From positions 62,001 through 126,000 of the forward strand of contig CAKOSH010000004.1 in assembly GCA_934102215.1 (NCBI GenBank): a DNA stretch of 64,000 nucleotides, written 5' to 3'. The position numbers and the translations under genes were made by a program. Below are positions 32,562 through 41,616 of the stretch, in pieces (within the stretch, counting starts at the first letter, position 1; every line of letters begins with the position of its first letter). This DNA comes from an uncultured Bacilli bacterium. Lineage in GTDB: Bacteria; Bacillota_I; Bacilli_A; RF39; UBA660. A model generated the notes under the pieces. The model saw only the letters and a list, made by a program, of their open reading frames with translations, ran no database searches and had not been told where the DNA came from.

Positions 32562-33464
32562 TTATCTTATCCTTTCGATTACTCTTAATTTAGAACTTCT
32601 ACTTCTATTATTATCATCAAGTTCCGTGTCACTTGGTGTTAATTTCACTATTTTACGAGCTCTAGCTTTTAGTTCTTCTGGAACAACTGGTAACTTTCTA
32701 GTACTTTCATCATCACTACATAGTTCTTTAAATACATGAGCAACTATTTTATCTTCAAGTGAATGAAAACTTATTACTGAAAGTCTACCTCCTACTTTAA
32801 GTAAATCAAACGCATCTTTTAGAGAGCCTTCTAATATATCAAGTTCATGATTAACTTCTATTCTTATTGCTTGAAATACTTTTCTAGCTGGATGACTCTT
32901 ATTTCTATAACTAATTGGTACACTATTTTTAATAATTTCAACAAGTTCTAATGTTGTATTAATAGGTCTATTTTCTATTATTGATTTAGCTATGCTTTTA
33001 GAATATTTTTCTTCACCAAATCTATAGAATATATCAACTAGTTTATCATAACTATATTCATTCACAACTATTTTAGCATTTAGTGGATTACTTTTATCCA
33101 TTCTCATATCAAGTTCTGCATCTTTATGAAAACTAAATCCTCTTTCTGCTTCATCTAATTGTGGACTAGATACTCCAAGATCAAACATTATACCATCAAC
33201 TTTTTCATTAATATAGTCTTTCATATTACAAAAGTTACTTTTTATAATTTTGAAATTACTACTTATCTTTGATAGTTTTTCTTTTGAATATTCTATTGCT
33301 TCAGCATCTTGATCAAAGGCGAAAAGAAACCCCTTTTCATTCAATCTCTTTAGTACTTCGCCTGAATGTCCTGCATACCCTAGAGTTGCATCAACATAAG
33401 TCCCGTCTTCATGAATATTCAGATAATTTATTACCTCATCTAATAATACACTTTTATGCTTCAT
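32562..33464 (-). CDS. rsmH: 16S rRNA m4C1402 methyltransferase RsmH (MraW)
   Basis: 300 residues, normal length. The SAM-binding loop is DATLGYAGHSGEVL; DLGVSSPQLDEAERGFSFHKDAELDMRMD and SFHSLEDKIVAHVF are family hallmarks. It methylates the N4 of C1402 in 16S rRNA. Its start overlaps the end of mraZ by 11 bases, as is usual in dcw clusters. Confidence 0.97.
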   Translation of the reverse strand: MKHKSVLLDEVINYLNIHEDGTYVDATLGYAGHSGEVLKRLNEKGFLFAFDQDAEAIEYSKEKLSKISSNFKIIKSNFCNMKDYINEKVDGIMFDLGVSSPQLDEAERGFSFHKDAELDMRMDKSNPLNAKIVVNEYSYDKLVDIFYRFGEEKYSKSIAKSIIENRPINTTLELVEIIKNSVPISYRNKSHPARKVFQAIRIEVNHELDILEGSLKDAFDLLKVGGRLSVISFHSLEDKIVAHVFKELCSDDESTRKLPVVPEELKARARKIVKLTPSDTELDDNNRSRSSKLRVIERIR

Positions 33465-33891
33465 AATTCATATCGAAGATATCTTCAGCAATACTTGATA
33501 AATCTTCTTCATTCTCCTTCATGTATTTATTATAGTCTTCAAGACTCCATATTTCTAGTCGTTCAAGAGCGCCAATAATTACACATTCCTTAGTAATATT
33601 GGCGTAATGAACCAACGGTGAGGTAATATTAATTCGACCTTGTTTATCGAATTCATTTAAAGAAGCGGAACCTATGAAAGACCTTTCAAATGCTCTTACA
33701 TTTTTTCTAGTAAATTGTAGTGTGCTAAGTTTATTTACTATCTTTTCAAAGTTTGAAAGAGAATATACAAATAAACACTTATCAAGTCCTTTAGTGATAA
33801 CGTATTTTTCACCAAGTTCATTTCTAAACTTAGATGGAATAATTAAACGTCCTTTTTCATCTAAATTATGATGAAATTCACCCATCAACAT
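33454..33891 (-). CDS. mraZ: Transcriptional regulator MraZ
   Basis: 145 residues, two AbrB-like domains: GEFHHNLDEKGRLIIPSKFRNELG and ASLNEFDKQGRINITSPLVHYA, both with the DxKGR core. It binds boxes upstream of its own operon. ATG 33891 has GGGGTG upstream; the in-frame GTG farther up at 33927 is inside the MraZ box array. First gene of the division cluster. Confidence 0.95.
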   Translation of the reverse strand: MLMGEFHHNLDEKGRLIIPSKFRNELGEKYVITKGLDKCLFVYSLSNFEKIVNKLSTLQFTRKNVRAFERSFIGSASLNEFDKQGRINITSPLVHYANITKECVIIGALERLEIWSLEDYNKYMKENEEDLSSIAEDIFDMNYEA

Positions 33892-33903
33892 GATAAGAAC
33901 ACC

Positions 33904-33930
33904 CCACTTTCTACCACTTTGTTTCACTTC
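33904..33930 (-). promoter_or_regulatory. MraZ-box array
   Basis: Minus strand: GAAGTGAAAC, AAAGTGGTAG and AAAGTGGGGT in tandem at a 10-bp period, the AAAGTG direct-repeat form known for MraZ operators. They lie between the promoter and mraZ, so autoregulation is expected. Confidence 0.8.
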
Positions 33931-33938
33931 TTACCATA

Positions 33939-33967
33939 ATCATACTATTTTTGTTCGCTTTTGTAAA
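33939..33967 (-). promoter_or_regulatory. Sigma-A promoter of the mraZ operon
   Basis: TTTACA (33962-33967), 17-bp spacer, TATGAT (33939-33944) on the minus strand; the MraZ boxes begin a few bases downstream. Confidence 0.75.
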
Positions 33968-34000
33968 GACCTGATGACAGAAAAATTGTAAAATTTATGT

Positions 34001-34034
34001 AAAAAAAAGCAATATATTTCATTTCTATATTGCC
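34001..34034 (-). terminator. Intrinsic terminator
   Basis: GCAATATA...TATATTGC stem with eight T on the minus strand, downstream of the gene at 34065. Confidence 0.9.
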
Positions 34035-34064
34035 TTTTCTAAAATATTTTATTTTTTAATTATT

Positions 34065-34478
34065 TTATAATTCTAGTCTTAACACACTACCCTTTTCTCT
34101 TTCAATAAATTCAGTATCATAAAACATATAATATTTATTTCTAACATAATCATATCCTACACTTGTAGAATTAGAATAATTAACAAATACATCATTTATA
34201 TCATAAGGAATATTATATTTATTTAGTAATTTGATAACTCTATTAATATCACTTTCACTTGTATAAAATGATTTAAATATATCAACAAAATAAATATTTT
34301 CATCAAACAAATGTTTAAATCTATCTAAATCCATATATCCATTATAAGCCTCTATATGCATAAGAACTGCATCATCTTTTCTATGAAGTATAAGTACAAT
34401 GCAAGTAGATAAATCTCTAGTATATATAAATGAATTATCATTATTTACTATTCCATAATTATTAAGACCTACTAACAT
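34065..34478 (-). CDS. Unknown 137-residue protein, possible CheD-like layout
   Basis: Soluble. Residues 18-43 (IYTRDLSTCIVLILHRKDDAVLMHIE) place Thr20, Cys26 and His41 at about the spacing of the Thr-Cys-His triad of CheD-type glutamine deamidases (GLGSCVA ... GGLNH), but the Gly-rich context is missing. No chemotaxis genes are nearby. It lies two bases downstream of the ABC gene at 34481, so it is in that operon. The family is not recognised with certainty. Confidence 0.4.
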   Translation of the reverse strand: MLVGLNNYGIVNNDNSFIYTRDLSTCIVLILHRKDDAVLMHIEAYNGYMDLDRFKHLFDENIYFVDIFKSFYTSESDINRVIKLLNKYNIPYDINDVFVNYSNSTSVGYDYVRNKYYMFYDTEFIEREKGSVLRLEL

Positions 34479-34480
34479 AT

Positions 34481-36250
34481 TTATTCCTCGTTTAACTCAA
34501 ACTGACTATTATAAAGTTCATAATAATAACCTTTATTTTTTAATAGTTCATTATGTGTTCCACTTTCTAATATTTCACCATTCTTAATAACAATTATTTT
34601 ATCACTACTTATAATAGTTGAAAGTCTATGAGCTATAACTATAGATGTTCTATTTTTAGTAAGATTATTCATTGATTTATTAATTATATATTCAAGTCTT
34701 GTATCAACATTAGAAGTTGCTTCATCAAGTATAAGTATTTCAGGATTACTTACAAGTGCTCTTGCGATAGTGAAAAGTTGTTTTTCACCTGCTGACATAT
34801 TATTAGTTTCTTCGTTAATTACAAAGTTAATTCCACCTGGAAGTCCATCTATCATATGAAGTATTTTTGACTTAGATAATATTTTATGAAGTTTATCATC
34901 ATCAATCTTGTTATCAAATACGATATTTTCTTTAATAGTACCTTCAAATAACCATGTATCTTGAAGTACCATACCTATTTTTTTTCTATACTCATTAAAA
35001 TCTATATTTCTTATATCTACTCCATCTATAAGAATTTGTCCATCATAATGTTTATGGAAATTCATAAGTAAGTTAACTATCGTTGTTTTACCAGCACCTG
35101 TTTTACCAACGAGTGCAATCTTTTCGCCTTTGTTTATTTTTAAATTAAAATTATTTAATACTTTTTTACCTTCAACATATCCAAATGTTACATTTTTAAA
35201 TTCTATTGAATTATTGAATGTAAATTCTTTTATAGTACCATTTTCTTCTTCAGGTAAATCTAATATTTCATTAATTCTATCTACTGAAGCAATAGCCATT
35301 TGAAGATTCGCTATTACTTGCGCGATAACATTCATTGGTCTATTAAAGTCTTTCATATATTGTATAAATGATTGTATAGCACCAAGTCTCATATTACCCT
35401 TTATTACACTTATACTACCTATATACACAATAACTATATAATTTAAATTACCTATCATTTTATTAAATGGAACAGCAAGACTACTATAAAAACTACTTTT
35501 AAATCCATAATCAGCAAGTTCACTACTTACTTTATCAAATCTCTTATTAAAATATTTTTCTTTATTAAATGATTTAATAACATCATTATTAGTAACACTT
35601 TCTTCTACAAAAGAGTTAACATTGCCTATTGCACTTTGATTAAGTTCAAAATATTTTTGAGTTCTTTTTACTACAAATGATAATAAGAAATACGTTATAG
35701 GAACTGCAACTATAGTAAGTAATGCAAGTTTGACATCAAGAACAAACATCATTATGATAACACCTATTATTAATGAAACATTATATACAAGTTCAGGTAT
35801 TATTTCTGTAATATTATCAGTAAGTCTTTCTACATCATTAGTTATTTTACTTATGATATCTCCTTTTTTCATACCATCAATTGTACGTAGTTTAGTAACA
35901 TTTATTTTATCAATTAACTTACGTCTTAAATCATATCCTATTTCTTGACCTACTTTACTAGATAAATAACTTTTCATATATGTACATACTGCATCAATAA
36001 TATAACATGAAAGTACTATCAAAAGTATCTTAACTATATATGGAATATTAAAATCAGTATTAAGTTTTAATGATTCATATAAACTATCAGTCGCATAACC
36101 AAGAAAATATGGTGCAAGTGAACTAAATATAGCCGCAAGTAAGCAAAATAATATTATAAGTATATAAGTATTTTTGTATCCTTTAGTAATGCTAATAGTT
36201 TTAACAATCATTTCTTTAAATGTAGGTGCTTTCTTTTCATTCTTTTTCAT
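34481..36250 (-). CDS. ABC exporter half-transporter (ATP site with catalytic Glu)
   Basis: 589 residues: six-helix permease domain, then nucleotide-binding domain with Walker A GKTGAGKTT, signature NMSAGEKQ (instead of LSGGQ), Walker B plus Glu LILDEATSN and H-loop IAHRLST. With the gene at 36247, which it overlaps by four bases, it forms a heterodimeric multidrug- or lipid-type exporter. Its degenerate signature pairs with the partner's degenerate Walker B, as in BmrCD or LmrCD-type complexes. Confidence 0.92.
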   Translation of the reverse strand: MKKNEKKAPTFKEMIVKTISITKGYKNTYILIILFCLLAAIFSSLAPYFLGYATDSLYESLKLNTDFNIPYIVKILLIVLSCYIIDAVCTYMKSYLSSKVGQEIGYDLRRKLIDKINVTKLRTIDGMKKGDIISKITNDVERLTDNITEIIPELVYNVSLIIGVIIMMFVLDVKLALLTIVAVPITYFLLSFVVKRTQKYFELNQSAIGNVNSFVEESVTNNDVIKSFNKEKYFNKRFDKVSSELADYGFKSSFYSSLAVPFNKMIGNLNYIVIVYIGSISVIKGNMRLGAIQSFIQYMKDFNRPMNVIAQVIANLQMAIASVDRINEILDLPEEENGTIKEFTFNNSIEFKNVTFGYVEGKKVLNNFNLKINKGEKIALVGKTGAGKTTIVNLLMNFHKHYDGQILIDGVDIRNIDFNEYRKKIGMVLQDTWLFEGTIKENIVFDNKIDDDKLHKILSKSKILHMIDGLPGGINFVINEETNNMSAGEKQLFTIARALVSNPEILILDEATSNVDTRLEYIINKSMNNLTKNRTSIVIAHRLSTIISSDKIIVIKNGEILESGTHNELLKNKGYYYELYNSQFELNEE

Positions 36251-37959
36251 GATAACACCTCTCTTTTTTGTGATTCAATAAATTCTCTAAATACTTTACT
36301 ATTATTAGAAAGTTCTTCATAGTTACCAATACTTTCTACTTTACCTTCATCTATAACTATAATTTTATTACTATCTTTAATAGTACCCACTCTTTGAGTA
36401 ACTAAGATAACCATTTTATCACTATAGTTTTTAGCTATAGATTCTCTTATCTTTTTGTCTGTTATATAATCTACTGCTGAAAATGAATCATCAAAAAGTA
36501 AACATTCTCCACCACTTAAAAGTGCTCTTGCAATAGACATTCTTTGTTTTTGACCACCACTTAAGTTGACTGCTGATTGTTCAACTTTAAAGTCATATCC
36601 TTCAGCATTTTTATCAATAAAATCTTTAATTTCAGCATCTTCCATAACTGAATCTAATACATTTTTATTAACTTTTTTATCGAAAACTAAATTTTCACGA
36701 ATAGATCCCTTAAATAATAATGTTTTTTGAGGAGTATACGCAAATATATTTCTAAGTGATTCAATATCATACTCACTTATATTTATACCATTAATAAGTA
36801 TTTCTCCACTTGTCGCATCTATATGTCTAAGTAGTAAATTGATAATAGTTGTTTTACCTGAAGCACTAGATCCAATTATACCAACATTTTCTCCTTTTTC
36901 TATTCTAAATGATATATTGCGAAGTACATCTTCTTTAGCTTTATCATATCTAAAACATACATTTTTAAATTCAATACTTTCTAAATTAGTAAGTTTTATT
37001 TTACCAGTATTTTCAATACTTATATTAGTCATAAGTACTTCATTTATTCTTTTAAATGATACTACTACTCTTGGTATATTAAGTATTATAACAAGTAACA
37101 TAGAGAAACTCATAAGTACAGTAGCCATATATTGAATAAATGCCATCATAGACCCTATTTCAACACTACCTACCCTTATATAATCAATTGATACATATAT
37201 TATTATAATAGTTGCTATATCAATAATAAGTACCATTAAAGGCTGTATCAAATATAATATCTTATTTAAGAATATATTTAATTTCATGTTTTCAGTATTA
37301 ACTTTATCAAATCTTTTCTTAAAATAATTTTGTTTATTAAATGCCTTAATAACACGAAGTCCACCAAGTATTTCTCTTGATGATGCATTAAGTTTATCAA
37401 GTAACTTTTGCAATATTTCAAATTTAGGAAACACAAGTATAAATATAGTTATTAAACATATAAGAAGTATTATAACTGCATACATAACAATAGGTGCAAG
37501 AGATGGAGCAGTTTTATATCCCATGATAGCCGCCCCTATTCCCATAATAGGTGCAAATATAATAAGCCTTAAACCAAAAGAAAAAGTACTTGTAATATTA
37601 CTTACATTATTAGTACTTCTTGTTATTAAAGTAGAAGCACCAAATTTATCAATTTCTCTTTTACTAAAACTATTAATCTTAGTATATAATTCACGTCTTA
37701 TCTTATAACCTAACTTATTAGAAAACTTAGCCGTACTATAAACAACAAGTACATGTGATATTAAACATATAATTGTTGTAATAAGCATAACTATAGCTTC
37801 TTTCGTAATAAAACTAATATCACCACTACTAATACCAACATCAATAATTTTACTCATAAGAGTTGGTAAATATAATTCACAAAATACTTGAGAAATAGAA
37901 AATATAATCATAATAAATATATATTTCTTAAGACTTCCCATTAATTTAAATATTTTCAT
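36247..37959 (-). CDS. ABC exporter half-transporter (degenerate ATP site)
   Basis: About 570 residues. Permease domain, then Walker A GSSASGKTT, a consensus signature LSGGQKQ, and Walker B LLFDDSFSA in which the catalytic Glu is Asp; the H-loop is VTQRVGT instead of a His-containing one. This marks the non-hydrolytic half of a heterodimer. ATG 37959 has GAAAGGG upstream; the earlier in-frame start is weaker. It follows hemW with 15 bases. Confidence 0.9.
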   Translation of the reverse strand: MKIFKLMGSLKKYIFIMIIFSISQVFCELYLPTLMSKIIDVGISSGDISFITKEAIVMLITTIICLISHVLVVYSTAKFSNKLGYKIRRELYTKINSFSKREIDKFGASTLITRSTNNVSNITSTFSFGLRLIIFAPIMGIGAAIMGYKTAPSLAPIVMYAVIILLICLITIFILVFPKFEILQKLLDKLNASSREILGGLRVIKAFNKQNYFKKRFDKVNTENMKLNIFLNKILYLIQPLMVLIIDIATIIIIYVSIDYIRVGSVEIGSMMAFIQYMATVLMSFSMLLVIILNIPRVVVSFKRINEVLMTNISIENTGKIKLTNLESIEFKNVCFRYDKAKEDVLRNISFRIEKGENVGIIGSSASGKTTIINLLLRHIDATSGEILINGINISEYDIESLRNIFAYTPQKTLLFKGSIRENLVFDKKVNKNVLDSVMEDAEIKDFIDKNAEGYDFKVEQSAVNLSGGQKQRMSIARALLSGGECLLFDDSFSAVDYITDKKIRESIAKNYSDKMVILVTQRVGTIKDSNKIIVIDEGKVESIGNYEELSNNSKVFREFIESQKREVLS

Positions 37960-37974
37960 TATAAACCCTTTCAA

Positions 37975-39057
37975 TCAAATTATCATATTAATTATTTCAT
38001 TCATTACATATATCTTATCTTCAGGTATATATAACATATCATCTTTATATATGACATATCCTTTTTTAATAACTTCTTCAAATTTAAATACTTTAAATAT
38101 ATTTCTTTTAAACTTTTCATGAAAATGTGTAACAGATATACCATCTAACTTACGTAATCCTAGTATTACTTCATTTTCCATTTCTTCTATACTTGATACA
38201 AGTAATTCATTAAGTCTATAATCACTATGTAAATACTTACTCATATTTCTAGTATTTTCATATCTCATTTCATTAATATAACCATGCGCACCAAGTCCAA
38301 ATCCATAATATTCTTCATTATTCCAATAAATTAAATTATGCACACTTTCATATCCAGGAAAAGCAAAATTACTAACTTCATAATGATGAAAACCACATTT
38401 CTTAAGTTTTTTACATATATATTTATATGAATTAAAATCAACTTGTTCACTTATAGGTTTAGTTTTTTCATTATAAAGCATAGTGTGTTCTTCAATAATA
38501 AGTGAATATGTACTTATATGAGGAACACCTAATTTAATCATATTCTTAACATCACTCTTAAAAACATGACTTGTATCTTTAATAGTCGCATATATTAAAT
38601 CAACATTAATATTATTAAATCCATATTTTTTAACAAGTGAAATATTATTAAATATTTCTTTCTTATTATGATTTCTATTTAGATATTTAAGTTTATCTTT
38701 ATTAAAACTCTCTACTCCAATACTAATTCTACTCACATGATTATCTTTTAATATAGTAAGTAATTCATCATTAATATCATCTATATTGCATTCAAATGTA
38801 AATTCAGCATCACTAGATATTTTAAGTTTATTAATGATTCTAAATAATTTATTTAAGCTATCAGTATCAAGTGATGATGGAGTTCCTCCTCCTACATATA
38901 TAGTTTTTACAGTATCACCTTCATAATACATATCTATTTCTTTTTCTAAATAATCTAAATATATATTTGAAAGTTCTTTGTTATAATACATCTTGCAAAA
39001 ATCACAATAAGAACAAATATTCTTACAGAATGGAATATGTATATATACACCTCTCAT
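37975..39057 (-). CDS. hemW: HemW-like radical SAM protein
   Basis: About 360 residues. CKNICSYCDFCK holds the CxxxCxxC cluster for the 4Fe-4S, followed by YVGGGTPSSL and RISIGVESFN, standard for HemN/HemW. HemW is a heme chaperone rather than coproporphyrinogen oxidase; the length and the short N-terminus before the cluster fit HemW. The start at 39057 has GAGG upstream. It is the first gene of the operon with the ABC pair. Confidence 0.9.
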   Translation of the reverse strand: MRGVYIHIPFCKNICSYCDFCKMYYNKELSNIYLDYLEKEIDMYYEGDTVKTIYVGGGTPSSLDTDSLNKLFRIINKLKISSDAEFTFECNIDDINDELLTILKDNHVSRISIGVESFNKDKLKYLNRNHNKKEIFNNISLVKKYGFNNINVDLIYATIKDTSHVFKSDVKNMIKLGVPHISTYSLIIEEHTMLYNEKTKPISEQVDFNSYKYICKKLKKCGFHHYEVSNFAFPGYESVHNLIYWNNEEYYGFGLGAHGYINEMRYENTRNMSKYLHSDYRLNELLVSSIEEMENEVILGLRKLDGISVTHFHEKFKRNIFKVFKFEEVIKKGYVIYKDDMLYIPEDKIYVMNEIINMII

Positions 39058-39095
39058 AATTATTACCTCACACATATTGTATCAAATTTATATTC

Positions 39096-39126
39096 AAAAT
39101 AAAAGATAATCGAGTTAAGATTATCT
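39096..39126 (-). terminator. Intrinsic terminator
   Basis: AGATAATC-TTAACTC-GATTATCT followed by TTTATTTT on the minus strand, downstream of the ToxN-like gene. Confidence 0.85.
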
Positions 39127-39138
39127 AAATGTATGTTT

Positions 39139-39540
39139 TCACCTATTATATTCTTTGCATTTTTCTTCTAGCAATTTAAAATCACAGCATCTTTTTGAAA
39201 TTCGTATATCTAAAGTTTTACTAATATAACCATTATATATTTTTTCGGATCTTTTATATATTTTTACACTATTACGATTTAACCAATATACTTGTTTTTT
39301 TAACATGGTAATATATTTTTGTTCACTAGTCGTAAAACAAGTTTTATTTAAATCTAATTTTATAATATTGTTATCCGTAACAGGCAACATATTATTAAAA
39401 TTAATAGCACCTAATTTTCCACCATCTATTTTCAAAAAATCTAACGTTGGCTTCATAACTAAATGCTTACTTTTAGGACTAGATAATGGTGCGAAATATT
39501 TACATATGCCTATTTCAAATAAAACTCCAACAAATTGCAC
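39139..39540 (-). pseudogene. toxN: 5'-truncated ToxN/AbiQ-like type III toxin
   Basis: 133 residues. FAPLSSPKSKHLVMKPTLDF, LGAINFNNMLPV and SKRCCDFKLLEEKC match the ToxN/AbiQ endoribonuclease family. The usual N-terminal 30 or so residues (Tyr/Lys-containing, before RP-x-GVV) are missing: the frame opens at GTG (MQFVGVLFE) right after a terminator and meets a TAG just upstream. No Shine-Dalgarno sequence is visible. The Ser of LSSPK is kept but the N-terminal active-site residues are gone, so it is probably inactive. ToxI-like repeats lie directly upstream, as expected for the type III layout. Confidence 0.8.
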
Positions 39541-39568
39541 AATAAAACTAGAGTAAGTTCTCTAGTTT
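39541..39568 (-). terminator. Terminator between antitoxin repeats and toxN
   Basis: AAACTAGAG-AACTTA-CTCTAGTTT followed by TATT on the minus strand. In type III systems a leaky terminator at this place sets the RNA antitoxin to toxin ratio. Confidence 0.85.
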
Positions 39569-39575
39569 CTTTTTT

Positions 39576-39683
39576 AGTCTCCTGTTTTGGCCGGAATCAC
39601 CGCTTTTTTAGTTTCCTGTTCTTGAATGGCCGGAATCGCACGCTTTTTTAGTTTCCTGGTATGGCCGGAATCGCCGCTTTTTT
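39576..39683 (-). ncRNA. toxI: ToxI-like antitoxin repeat array, three units
   Basis: Three tandem units on the minus strand of 34 (39650-39683), 40 (39610-39649) and 34 (39576-39609) bases. All share GCGATTCCGGCC or GTGATTCCGGCC, then a variable piece, then AGGAAACT or AGGAGACT and AAAAAA. The first and third differ at a few positions; the middle one has a six-base insertion. Tandem repeats of about 36 bases directly before toxN are the defining feature of type III antitoxin RNAs. Confidence 0.75.
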
Positions 39684-39841
39684 AATGTCATTGATGACAC
39701 TATTATTATATGTGAAAAAACTTACATTAACCACATATGTGTACATACTATAGCATATTTTTTTAAAAAAATCTACACTTTTATTACTTTTTATTACATT
39801 TTTGTAATTTTAATTCCTTTTTTTCAATATTAATCGAATAA

Positions 39842-40411
39842 TTATCTTTTAACAATTTCAAGTGTTTTAACACGTTTAAAATCTTCAAGTATCTTCGCAT
39901 CAAAAGAAGTTCTTTCAATATAGGAATTATACCCTCTTTTATGAGACCAAGATCCATCAACATTTTGTCTTAAAAAATGAAAGTCATCAATAGATTTTAA
40001 AAATGATATTTTATATCCATTATGACTATTACATTCATCAGTATCTGTTTCATAATAATCAATACCTAAAAAATCTAAATCACTTCTTAAATTGTCATAA
40101 CAAATAGCTATATCATTGGAATATTCTTTTCCACTTAAGAAACCAATATCATGTGGAAATTCATGTTTACCTTTTGAATAATATGCTCTTACAAACGCTT
40201 TAGGTGTTGGTAACATTAAAGCATAACAATAACAATTACCTTCACTATATAAATTCCATCTATAATCTTTTTCAAAAGAAGGATTTTCTTTACATAATCT
40301 AGTATACTCCCTTAAAAATTCTCTATATGCCTTAAGTAAATCAAGTTCACTCATGTATTCAAAAGTAAACACTTTACTATAAAATTCAATTAATTTTAAA
40401 TATTTTTCCAT
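39842..40411 (-). CDS. Unknown Cys/His family protein, paralogue 4 of 4
   Basis: 189 residues, no signal peptide. Shared blocks of the array: GNCYCYALMLP near residue 54, LRSDLDFLGI, YKISF, the segment DFHFLRQNVDGSWSHKRGY and the end KRVKTLEIVKR. The invariant Cys and the two His (HF and SHK) could form a thiol-enzyme centre, such as papain-like; this is a guess. Last of four head-to-tail genes with a nine-base gap from the preceding one. No family recognised. Confidence 0.6.
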   Translation of the reverse strand: MEKYLKLIEFYSKVFTFEYMSELDLLKAYREFLREYTRLCKENPSFEKDYRWNLYSEGNCYCYALMLPTPKAFVRAYYSKGKHEFPHDIGFLSGKEYSNDIAICYDNLRSDLDFLGIDYYETDTDECNSHNGYKISFLKSIDDFHFLRQNVDGSWSHKRGYNSYIERTSFDAKILEDFKRVKTLEIVKR

Positions 40412-40420
40412 AAACTACCT

Positions 40421-41008
40421 CTATCTTGGCTTCACTATTTCATAAGTCTTAACATAATCATAATCTCTATCTAATATAATTGGTAATGTTTTTAATCTTA
40501 TTATTTCATTACGATATCCTTTTTTATGAGACCACGTACTATCACTATTTTCTCTTACAAAATGAAAATCATAGTAAGACCTAAATAATGCTATTTTATA
40601 TCCTCCATGTATATTTTTACTATCAGGTTCGCACTCATAGAATTCAATATTTAAACATCTTAAATCACTTTCTAAAGCTCTTATTATACTTTTTCTATCA
40701 TTAGAATATGGAAGTCCACTTATAAATCCTACATTATGTCTTAAAGTTCTACTGCAACTTTCAAAATATTTTTTCCCTATTATTCTTGGAGTATTAAATC
40801 CCATCGCGTAGCAGTAGCAATTACCATTCTTATAATCATCTTTATCTTCTATAAAAGATGGATTATTAAAACTAATTTTCATACTTAATTTTAAATATTC
40901 ACGATATATCTTTAATACTTCACATTCACTAAGTTTTTCATCACTTTTAAGTCTTAAATATAGTTTTAACATATCATTATAAGTTTTTAATAATTCACTT
41001 TTATTCAT
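40421..41008 (-). CDS. Unknown Cys/His family protein, paralogue 3 of 4
   Basis: 195 residues with GNCYCYAMGFN, LESDLRCLNI, the segment DFHFVRENSDSTWSHKKGY and YDYVKTYEIVKPR. The N-terminal half (LYLRLKSDEKL...LKIYREYLKLSMKI) is a helical segment common to all four. ATG overlaps the stop of the upstream paralogue by four bases (ATGA), so translation is coupled. Confidence 0.6.
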   Translation of the reverse strand: MNKSELLKTYNDMLKLYLRLKSDEKLSECEVLKIYREYLKLSMKISFNNPSFIEDKDDYKNGNCYCYAMGFNTPRIIGKKYFESCSRTLRHNVGFISGLPYSNDRKSIIRALESDLRCLNIEFYECEPDSKNIHGGYKIALFRSYYDFHFVRENSDSTWSHKKGYRNEIIRLKTLPIILDRDYDYVKTYEIVKPR

Positions 41009-41616
41009 TTTGTTAACTTCCTTACATCAGGTTTCACTATTTCATATGTAGTAACTAAATTATAATTATATATTCTTTCACTAGGATCTATTCTTTCAAT
41101 ACTACCAGCGTATCCTAATTTATGAGACCACTTTCCATCACTATCTTCTCTTATAAAATGAAAATCAATACATGGATCACAATATAATGATATTTTATAT
41201 CCTCCATGATTATTTTTACTACTGATATAAGTTTCATAATATTCTATACCAAGAGAGTCTAAATCACTTCTTAGATTATCAAGAAGTTTAGTCGGTCTTA
41301 AAGAATCTTTTATATTGCTTACAAATCCTACATCATGACGAAGTACTAAAGGTAAACTTATATCTTCAGGAGCATTTATATATGCATTATAAATTTCTTC
41401 TGGTATTGGTAACATTAATGCATAGCAATAACAATTACCATTAAAATATAAAGGATTATTTTTATCAAATTCTGGATTTTTTATTGGTAAAAGCATATAT
41501 AATTTTAAATATCTTCTATATAATTCATATATTTCTTTTCTACTTATTTTACCAATATTCTTACCTAAATATATTCTTATATATACAAGTTCTCTTAATA
41601 TTTCTTCATATATCAT
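41005..41616 (-). CDS. Unknown Cys/His family protein, paralogue 2 of 4
   Basis: 203 residues with GNCYCYALMLPIP, LRSDLDSLGI, the segment DFHFIREDSDGKWSHKLGY and YNLVTTYEIVKP. Starts MIYEEILRELVYIRIY, helical. It overlaps both neighbours by four bases. Codon use and composition match the array. Confidence 0.6.
   Translation of the reverse strand: MIYEEILRELVYIRIYLGKNIGKISRKEIYELYRRYLKLYMLLPIKNPEFDKNNPLYFNGNCYCYALMLPIPEEIYNAYINAPEDISLPLVLRHDVGFVSNIKDSLRPTKLLDNLRSDLDSLGIEYYETYISSKNNHGGYKISLYCDPCIDFHFIREDSDGKWSHKLGYAGSIERIDPSERIYNYNLVTTYEIVKPDVRKLTK

Noticed and set aside
39576..39683. CRISPR array
   Set aside because: Only three units without spacers of constant size, next to a ToxN-like gene; fits a type III antitoxin better.
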